Assembly: GCA_949317995.1 (NCBI GenBank)
Contig: OX439035.1
Coordinates: 6,592,427-6,656,426, forward strand
Direction of reading: 5' to 3'
Source of the DNA: Acholoe squamosa
Lineage: Eukaryota > Annelida > Polychaeta > Phyllodocida > Polynoidae
DNA length: 64,000 nt
Position numbers and translations under genes: made by a program. Position 1 is the stretch's first letter, and each line of letters opens with the position of its first letter. Positions 48,601-58,700 of this stretch are shown here, one piece after another. The notes beneath the pieces are model-generated. The model searched no databases and was not told the DNA's origin. It saw nothing but the letters and a program-made list of their open reading frames with translations.

Positions 48601-49625
48601 CTATCAACCCTGTAGGGCCTGGGCTGTAGGGTTGACATGATGCTCCAATGAAGTGCTGGTCTCGCCAGCACTTCATTGGTGACATGATACACACCCAGCG
48701 GCCTTTAAGGGGTTAAGGGCTGATTGTTCATCAAGATGGAGGGCCATAGCCCTGGCGGGTTCATGCATCACGCTGACCCCAATCCCGACCCTCCTAAACC
48801 TGGGGTTGGTTTCATGTATAAGCCACATTTTATATACGGGGTCTTACCATAAAACCATAATCACAAGTTCAAGATCAAATGGTCCCAATTTCGGCTTCTA
48901 GTTTTTCCCCAAATTAGGGGGTCGGCTTAAGTAAGGGCTGTTGGATTTCGAGGGAGATTTTTGTATGTGTGCATCCCTATTATAATATACAGTGGTGCAA
49001 GTACCTGTTACTCAACTTTCTTCCCCCTCCCCTTTTTTCTCAATTTTTTCTTTCTTCTTTCGCATTAGGCCCCTCGCCCTCCCCCAAGATTAGTATCAGT
49101 GTTGAAAGTATGTGATGTAGGCCCACTGGACCGAAAAGGTTAACTACTAAAATGTAGCAAATCTGTTTATCTATAAAAATGTCGGCAAAAACAAGGAATC
49201 TCCCTACAGTTTGAGAAATGGACAACTATCATGTACAGAGGTCAGAAATCTGACAAAGACCCTGGAGATTTCTCTTGTAGACGCTTGGCGATGAGAGCAG
49301 AGAAAACGACATACTTACAAGTGGAAACACCAGCGAATAATGTACATTACTTTTCTTGAATCGCTTACAGCAACAACTAAAAAGAAATTGTCCTTGAGTA
49401 TCCCGAAAAAGAGCCTTGTGGAGACTTGCCGCTTGGTTGGTCTTAAATACGCTGGGTGGGGTTGTTAAGCTACCACTATACCACTGAACCAATTACATTA
49501 ACTATTTCAATCAAATTTTTATCTCTACAATTAGAATCATAATGCTGCCAGAGATTTAGCCTTCACCATAGGGTTAATGTCTAATATGGGATTGACTATG
49601 AATGTTTATAGTAGTAATAAGCATC

Positions 49626-49701
<76 letters not shown>

Positions 49702-52700
49702 GGTACTGACTAAAACTATGCACTGTATGGTATTCCTAGGGTTAAGCTGTCTTTTTGTCTATAACTGAGAATCTAAAGGGTTAATGGCATACTTTGAGCT
49801 GCAATAGCTTAGTATAATGTTAATTCTATTATTAGGAGAGAAAGCCTGTGGTTACTAGCAGTATTTTAGGTCTCAATACACCATTTTCATTTCCACCAGT
49901 TCCACACACGCACATACATTTACCAGTCAGCCAGACATAGAATTTTTTTTATTATTTTTTTTTTTTGCTTTTCGTACACTCCACGAGTTTTCCCATTGCA
50001 AATAGTGCATCATTCGTGCATCATGGAGTAGAGCGTCATGATGCATGAATGAAGTTCTAACAAGTACTTCATTAGTGTATCATGATGCTCTATGATGCAT
50101 AAACATAGCCCGAGTATACATATAATAATGAGTCAACCTGATACACCAACACAGCACTGGTGAGTTACGCGACAGTGCTGCATTAGTGCATCATGCCAAC
50201 AAAGGAGAGAAAACTACATCAAAGAACGTCTACTCTCCTAAAGGGTTCAATCTGGTTTCTTTTTATAATACTTCTTTTTTTTCATCCCCCCAACTATTTC
50301 TCTATTTTTTGACTGCACAAAGACACACGTTTATCTGCCACACCATCTCCACTCACACATTCCCCCGCAGGGAAAACTCCCGCCGTCAGATTAAGTGAAC
50401 TAGAAGCTATTAAAACTGTGCTTTGTGAAAAGAGAAGTTTGAATAAACAAGCGATTCCTAGCCACACACACAGATGAGTCGATCTGCGGAGGATCGCTCA
50501 CCCATTGCTGGGCTTTAAATAGCGGTGAAATGGCAGCAAGGCTGAGCAAATCATTGAAATCAGCAAGGTTGTAAAATGAGTTAAGGGGGCAGTTACAGGC
50601 GGCTTTAAAAGGTATCCGCGTAGTCTATGTGTACAGTGACAGTGCCTCTATTAGCAGGATATAGTCCACAGCAGAGAAAACTGTGATTGTCATGAACCCA
50701 TGTGTCATAGCACGGGGGAACCAGTGAGTTGGTTACGGCATTCATTTTACTGTTACCTTGGTTACTGTAACCTTGGTTACCGTTACCTTGGTTACCGTCA
50801 CCTTGGTTGGCGATACCTTGGTTACCGTTACCTTGGTTACCGTCACCTTAGTTGGCGATACCTTGGTTGGCGATACCTTGGTTACCGTTACCTTGGTTAC
50901 CGTCACCTTGGTTACCATTACCTTGGTTACCGTTACCTTGGTTACCCCTCTGTGGATACCAACAGAAATAAAGTCACACGCACAAGGTACAGAACATACA
51001 CTTGTAGTATCAATCAAATCAATCAAGTTAATCAATTTGACGGTGTGTATATCAATCAATCAACTCAATCAAGGAGGTTATTATCTTGTAGCATAAGAAA
51101 ATATTGTGTAAAAATCACAAGGGCCAAAAAATGTCTAATTTCACTACGGAAACCAGCAAGTAAACACCAAAGAAACCGACTGTCCCATCTGAACATACCT
51201 CAAATGGAGCGTCAAGATTGAGAATACTATGGGAATTTGGTGCCGAGGTAGAATGTAGGTCCCCCGACGCCCAAGGTCGGGCGCCGCCCCCGCGTGTGCC
51301 ACCAAAGCCGGCCCAGCCTGACCTAGCAATGGAGCGCGGACTGGACGGAGTCAAGACTTGGCGATGAGCAAGCTGATGTTGATGGTGGAGAAATGGTGAG
51401 AAGGAAGAGGAGGAGTGGACATTGTCTTTAAGGTTGTCGGCTGACGTACTGAAACACAACAATAACAGACGTAGACGGATACAGCAGCAGCTACTAGAGT
51501 CACCACCGTACGACGGTGGTCATGGGCTGATGACCACTGTACCCAGTGGTGGTGCTGGTGGTGGTGGGTAGGGGGCACCACTGAGCACCACCACCCCCAG
51601 TGTTGTTGTTACCTATAGGCTGTAGGACACAGGAGGAGTAAAGGTAGGGGCGTGTACCAACGTACCTCCAGTGCAGTGTTGCCATGCACCATGTTGATAC
51701 AGACGTTGGGCGCCGACGTGGACCTCTCGCGGTGCGGGATGGCCGGGTCCTGGCCCCTCCCGGGTATGGTCCGTGGCTGGGAGACGGGGAGCAATGAGCG
51801 GTGTGAGGCGGGAGGGAGGAGGGAGGCAGGCAGGTTAGAATTGGTCTCCTGCCCTGCTAATAAACTGAAACGGTAAACAGAAAACAACATGGCCTTATCG
51901 CTACAGCTCTTTGTGTATGGAGGGGGCGGATGTCGTCGTGTCAAATCAAACGGGAATTTTCCACATGTCGTCAAGTTGGTTTATGATGACAGATGCCTGC
52001 CGGGTTGGTGTAGACCTCCGGGGACGCACACTTAATAGTATAACCCTTCACAAAACTGAAGTTTGTTTCTTTGGTCTTAAAACTACCAAAATAAAGGCAC
52101 CAAATTAAACCTTTCCATCATTCCCCTTTTATTTACAATAAATCCGAAATCACGTGATAAGATTTGACATTTTTACAATTCCACTAATCTTCCGACTGAT
52201 TGGAAAAATCTCTTTTTTTGATTCTCATTCATACATAATTTGTGTGTATGTATTTCTATGACCGATTTTCTGCTTTTAGTTTCACTAGGGTTAGAGTCCT
52301 TAAATTATGTTACTGGAAAACCTCTACACAGGAGAAATCGTCAAAACAGGGAAAAGTCCTTCTCCCGAGGTTAGGCTGAAAAGCAGTGCATCAAATAGAA
52401 CACCAAAAGGGTTAGACAAAAACATAATTACCAAATTCCTTATATTCACTATTTATAAATACTGGAGAACTGATTTTTAATTAAGCTTACCATGTTTGCA
52501 TAAAACCTATTAATTAGAATAAGTGTTACCGCCAAAATAGGTTGGGTACATTAAAATTACTAAGAAGAGGTAAACACAGTATTCTCATCATTTTCATGTA
52601 AGTACTCTATGAACCACAAAACCCCGCATGAGAACCGCTCCCTGGGTAACTTCAAAAACCACTTCTAATTAGATGCCAAAAAGGACTATGTATGACACTT

Positions 52701-55700
52701 TATTTTCATGTATGATGTTATGTTTAAAAGATTTACAAGCCCTTGGGCAGGTACAAGGGCAGGCATGAACTTAGGGTAAAACTTATATTCAGGGATGAAA
52801 ATTGACTGAAGACAACAATCCCTGAAATGCTCTTTTAATTGCAGGGATGTGATTTCATTTTGGTAATCTTGTAGGAAACCCAGTCAGACGTGGTCACAAT
52901 ACCTCCTTTGATACATAATCAGCTTCAAAATATCAGTCTCCCATCCCCCTATAAACTGAAGGTTAAAAATTTTTTCTCTATGGATCTGGGAAAATCACCA
53001 GGGTCAACTTTTTGGACCAAGAAAGACAGATGTAGGATAAACTACATCCCTCTATTTCAGACCCCCCTTGTACAGGAGCGTATAGCTCTATGGAACTTCG
53101 AAATCCCTTAAACTCAGGGAAAACCCTGAAGACTTGCTTCGGTGTATATTCAGGCGCGGCTTATATGCGGGGTTTAACAATAGTAAACTACAATATCACC
53201 TGTAGAATGTGGTATTTGACAGTTACACTAACAGTGTCAGAAAATGAAGAAACTAAGTGTAAAAAAAACTTCAATTCTCAGGCTCAAAATTCAGATTTCG
53301 AAACAGAGAAATTACATGTATTATTATTTTGTGCTATCAGCATACACTATGATGAGAGCTTGAATTAAGTGATAAAATAACGTACCGTTTTATTTGTTCT
53401 GTAATATTTGGGTCGTTTTCGTAGTCGTCCCCACCCTGCTGGCAGCGTGCAGGGACTTTCTCCGCACAGCGTTGGTGGAAGCGGTATCCACACGTCTGGC
53501 ACCGAAATCCTTGGAACAATAACTTCCGGCAACTATCACAGAATGCTATAGAGAAAAACGTTTTGCGTGCCTGGAACGAGAAAAAGGGAGTCGATCAGTC
53601 GGAGTGGTCTCATAATAACTCTCAAACATACCAGTACCGTTAATTTTTTAAGGTAGCGGTATAAAATAGATGGTTTGTGGACAATTCAACCAGTCAATTT
53701 CAAACCCTGTACATTTTTTTTCTGCACTGGATGCAGTGCACTGTATTTATCAACGAGTTAAAAAGAAAGATATAATCATAGATTAGATTGATTATTGTAC
53801 AAATTGGTTACTATCAATACTATACACTTTCTATTGGAGAAACCCTTTTTTGTGTCTTTTTGAGAGGGCTACCAATTTCAACTTCAATCACTATAATTCC
53901 CTTTGTAAAGAGAAATGCTTCAATAAAACCCTACATAGAAGCCGCGACTGCAGATATAACCCACATTTTATACTTTTTCATGCCTCTGGTATGGTAGCTT
54001 ATAGCATTCTTATAAAGTGAGGGTGCAGCTTGTATGCGTGGATTACCGTAGGATTTTAAAAATGATGACTTCTATTTAATTCAGTGGACTTGGCTCTGAA
54101 TATATTTCTAAGCTACGCCTTCCATGCGAGGTACTACGATACCGTAGTTTTTATTACATGTTTGATCCTACAAAAAACCTTTAAAATCATATTTCTGGCA
54201 GCAAACATTGTAAACAATTTTAATTAATCTAAACTTATTCCACTTATGCTTTTTAGTTCATTTAATCAAGGTGTTACCTCTACCTTACTGCTATTGTTAA
54301 TTGTTAATTGGTTAGAAGTTAGTAATGATCTGTAGTCTAACCAGCACTTATTCACCAACTAGGGCCATTCTAAACTAAAAAGGGTTTAAAAATACCTCCA
54401 TTGTTACGGAAAGGATGCCGGCAAGCCACTGTAGATTCACTAGTATCATAAAAAGGCCAGTGTAGGGTCTATGCACCCTGGCTAGAATGACCTGCCATCA
54501 TCTCAGTATTCTGATAGTGAAAGAATTTTTTTAATTCGACCAAAAATTGAATAATTTGTGCCAACCGCCCCTCCCCCCTACGAAGAAAAAAAACATCCAT
54601 TCTCGAACAAGGTTGCAAGAGACATCTTGTTAAAAGATGCTTTTCATTTATCAAATCGTAATAGAATTTTTTTTTTTAATTTTTCTTTTTTATATCAAAA
54701 TATATCTTTCTCAAAATATCTTTTTCAGCTGCCCTTTATAGAAGAATAGGTTTATTTGACTTTTTAATTGAGCGGTGGAACCCCAAGGCCTGTAAGGGTT
54801 AAAAGGTTAGATGTGGATGAGTAATTAAGTAGTACTTACACCGGTCCGTCCTAGGTAGCAGGGAGGGCGTGAGTGTGTTAGGTCAGGCGGGGTTAGTAGA
54901 GATGGGTTAGGGCTCAACCAGTTAAGGGCCCCGCATTAGTGTATCCTGCCCATTGGTCAGCATGATGCAATAATGAAGCCCAGGCGACTCTGCTCACCAG
55001 CACTTCATTGGAGCATCATGCCAACCCCCCATGGTTGTTTCAATCCTGTAGGGTCGGCATGATGCATGGATGTAGCACTGGCGAGTTACTCGCTAGGGCT
55101 GTATTCATGCATCATGACAACAAATGGGCATGATGCACTGACACATTATGGCTCTTAAAGGTTAAAAGGCAGACTGTTGGCCACATTATAATTCACTACT
55201 TTGTATTAGGTCTCAAGGTCTTATACTGAACCAGGGACCTTGGAACAGGAGCCTACTAAACCAGGGACTTTGGAGCAGGAGCCCCTGAACCAGGGACCTT
55301 GGGACAGAAGCCCCCTAAACCAGGGGCCTTGGAGCCCCTGAACCAGGGACCTTGGAGCAGGGGGCATCCTGAACCAGGGACCTTGGAGCAGGAGCATCCT
55401 GAACCAGGGACCTTGGAGCAGGAGCATCCTGAACCAGGGACCTGGGAGCAGGAGCATCCTGAACCAGGGACCTTGGAACAGGAGCATCCTGAACCAGGGA
55501 CCTTGGGCCTAACTTTAATTCTACAAACATTTCTGCCTTCTTGCAGATGGGCACAACTTTAATTATTTGATTCATTCATTTCTCCTACTTACAGATTAGC
55601 CCAACTCAAAATAGTAATTCCACAAACATTTTGCCTCTTTGCAGATGAGCCCAACTTTAATTCTACAAACATCTCTGCCTAATTACAGATGAACCCGACT

Positions 55701-58700
55701 TTAATTCTTAATTCATTTCTGCTGTTACTTTAAAAATTGATATCACAAAACATCTCTGTCTATTCACAAATGAGCCCAACTTTAAAGGAGACCTAGCATG
55801 CCAATGCACACCCGCATTATAAAGTCATGTGACCACCCATTGACCAATCAGGTCGAAGCAAATTTTCAGCTTGTTCCCGCAAATTTATGAAGAATCTTTG
55901 GTTAGGTACCCATGTGAATTTTTGCGGTGCTAGCCCCCCTTTAATGGTACAAACCTGATGTGGCCAACCATCTTCCATGTCCAGCAGCATTGGGGTAGGC
56001 AAGGCGTGGGGATAAGCAGGCGCTTCACAAGCGGCATGATGTCTCAATGCTTCATGTTCTTTTATTGTCATGATGCATTAATGAATGCCTTTTGGCATGA
56101 TACTCACCAGCAATGCATTGATGCATCATACCAACCTGAATGACACCAGTATGGTACATGAATACAGTACTATCAAGTTACTCGAAAGTGTCGCATCACG
56201 ACATATCGAGTATCGAGGCATTATGCTGTCCTTAAACCTTTTAAGGGTCCCTGATGTATTAATGCATCATGCACAGTGGTCCTGATGCAGCATGCATGAA
56301 GCCCTGCTGAGTAACTCGCCAGGGCTTCATTCATGCATCATGCCGACCCTATGGGGGCTGACTCAGTCCCGAAGGGTCAGCATCATGCTCCAAATAAAGT
56401 GCTGGCGAGCAGTCTCACCAGCACTTGATTGGTGCATCATGATGCACTCCTGCATTAGCAGCCCTTAAAGGGTTAAAGGATTACGGGGTGAAGAAGTCAA
56501 GGCAGGGCCTAGTAGGCTAGCCGTGGCCGAGCAGGGGGTGTGCGGGTAAGCGAGCGGGCAGGGGAGGTGTGAGGTGATGTGAAACAATAACATCTGTACT
56601 TACTAAATTGTGTGAGGGACTTACAAAGTTGTGTGAAATCGAGGTGAGAGGAATATGTTCTTTTTGTTCCACGGAGATCTCTAGACCGGCTAGCTGTGCG
56701 ATATCCGTGTCCCAAGAGACTGGGGTCCGTGGGTTGATGCGGAAAACAGCACAGTTCTCCGCTATGAGCTCCCGTAGCTTCATGGCCTTGGTGAGTGCCT
56801 CCCTCAATGTGACGCCCGGTCGTACTGGCACCTACAGGAAATATATCGGAAAAAAGACTAAATAGGGGTAGACGTTAACAAAAGTAATGTGTTAATAGTT
56901 ATGATACTTGAAACACCACTATGTATCAAGATTTTCCTTATGATATTTCCCTCTAACGGTATATAACATGGTTATGTTGGTCTTGGAAAATCTTCCTTAG
57001 ATTTTCATCATCAACTCCTATGGGCCGCCAGGGGTCATAGGACGACTGTATTTATTGAGGAAATCGTGGGCCATTGGCTGACATGTGTCAGCGTTGTGTC
57101 TAACCCTAACTAAATGATTTTTCAGCCTGGAGGTAGTGGTGGGTGTAAAAAAACATGCAGACTTTGATGCGAGTTGACGAGAAAATTTGGACTGTATATG
57201 ACGATGCTGTGTGTCAATTTCACTGATTGATCTTACAGTAGAAACCGGTGCAACCAAACCAACACAACTGCCATTGTTTCTATAGTTTTAGGACAAAATC
57301 ATTTTTGTATAGAAAAAATGATGCATTATCAAATGTTATGTTATAAGAAGATAATTCGACAATAGACAGTGAGTCCTTTTGACTTGACAGATTCCTTACT
57401 TGAAAATGGCATTTTTTCCTGATTCCCTACTTGGCCCTTTTCCACATTCTTTATTTTTTAGTCCATAACCTTGCTTTACTACTTACCGTAATCTCCCGCG
57501 TATAAGGCGCATCCTGCGTTGAAGAGAAAACTATAAGGCTCACCTAGGCCTGAATTTTGAAGGCTTAGTACTGTTCTATAGTAAAGTACCTCGCCTATAA
57601 GGCACACCCGAACTTCAGGCTTATTCTATAAGGCAAAGGAGGCCTCTGATTCACGTATAAGACGCGCCTTATATGCGGGAGATTACGGTAGTTTAAATTT
57701 TAACTGCTGAATGAATTTTTGCCTGGGTTAAATAACGTAATGGGTGAAATCAAGAGCAAGAGCAGGGTCATTTTGACATAGTAACTCACATAAAGATGAA
57801 ACAAACTGCGCCTGAATATAAGGCGCACCCTGAGTTGAAGAGAAACCTATAAGGCTCACCTAGGCCTGAATTTTGAAGGATTAGTACTGCTCTAGTAAAA
57901 TTACCCGCCTATAAGGCACACCCGAACTTCAGGCTTATTCTATAAGGCAAAGGAGGCCTCTGATTCACGTCTAAGATGCGCCTTATACGCGGGAGATTAC
58001 GGTATATCATATTCACAGAATTCCTACTTCAATATCACATATACCTTTCCAAATTTCCTACTTGAATATGACACTCCAGATTCCTTACTTGAATATAACA
58101 TTCCCAGATTTCCTACTTAAATATGACATCCCCAGTCCTTGCAGGGATAGGAGATTCCCAATATCCCTGAACATGACATTCCTAAAATTCCTACTTAAAT
58201 ATGACATTCCCTGATTCCCTACTTGAATGACAATAAGATTCCCACATTCCCTACTTGAATTAAATATGACATTCCCAGATTTCTTAGATGAATAGGACAT
58301 TCCCAGATTCCTTACTTGAATATGACAATCCCAGATTTTCTACTTCGATATGACATTCCCAGATTCCCTACAGGAATATGACATTCCCAGATTCTTTACT
58401 TGAATATGACATTCCCAGATTACCAACTTGAATAAGAGATTCCCAGGTTCCCTACTTGAATATGACACTCCCAGATTCCCTACTTGATCATGACATTCCC
58501 AGATTCGTTACTCAACAGCTACTCGTGTCTCACCTGGTGTACAGGCACATTATTCTTGTGTTTTCGCAGCTTCTTTGGAAACCAAGCGTTCTTTGAAAAC
58601 AGAGACCCACAGGATATGTTAGACTTTGAGTCGTTCTGTGCAGATACAGTCCGGTTGCGAAACTTGGAAGAGAATTTCCTCCATATGGTTCTAGGACTAA

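Larger units (their letters stand above)
43688..51198. other. Large Raf intron rich in repeats
   Basis: Carries a hAT-like MITE (44,103-44,571) and a composite TACCGTA element (45,870-46,674). CATGATGC elements lie at 46,756-47,011, 47,008-47,239, 47,712-47,935, 48,474-48,716 and 50,005-50,205, with an AT microsatellite (49,629-49,699) and a 15-bp minisatellite (50,750-50,948). No further exon is recognised. Confidence 0.6.
53571..56624. other. Raf intron between Ras-binding and C1 exons
   Basis: Contains a CATGATGC element at 54,921-55,165 (mixed arms), a 30-bp minisatellite at 55,226-55,508, a decayed element at about 56,040-56,130 and a complete one at 56,232-56,476 (TTAA both ends, mixed arm types). 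No additional exon is recognised. Confidence 0.55.
56832..58533. other. First visible Raf intron with two TACCGTA MITEs and a tandem repeat
   Basis: MITEs at 57,484-57,690 (both ends intact) and about 57,808-58,004 (left end lost) share near-identical interiors (e.g. AAGGCACACCCGAACTTCAG). A tandem repeat fills 58,017-58,508. No exon with the missing RBD strand was found. Confidence 0.6.

Noticed and set aside
50700..51221. Tyr/Leu-Gly repeat protein ([13 protein letters not shown]) or Thr-Val-Leu repeat protein on the plus strand
   Set aside because: Pure translation of the 15-bp minisatellite; all frames are open because the period is divisible by three.
55221..55575. Pro-rich repeat proteins ([10 protein letters not shown]) on either strand
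   Set aside because: Translation of a 30-bp minisatellite inside a Raf intron.
57018..57257. Minus-strand frame in the first Raf intron as the missing RBD exon
   Set aside because: No LPNxQRT-like strand, and no phase-0 donor in a suitable position.
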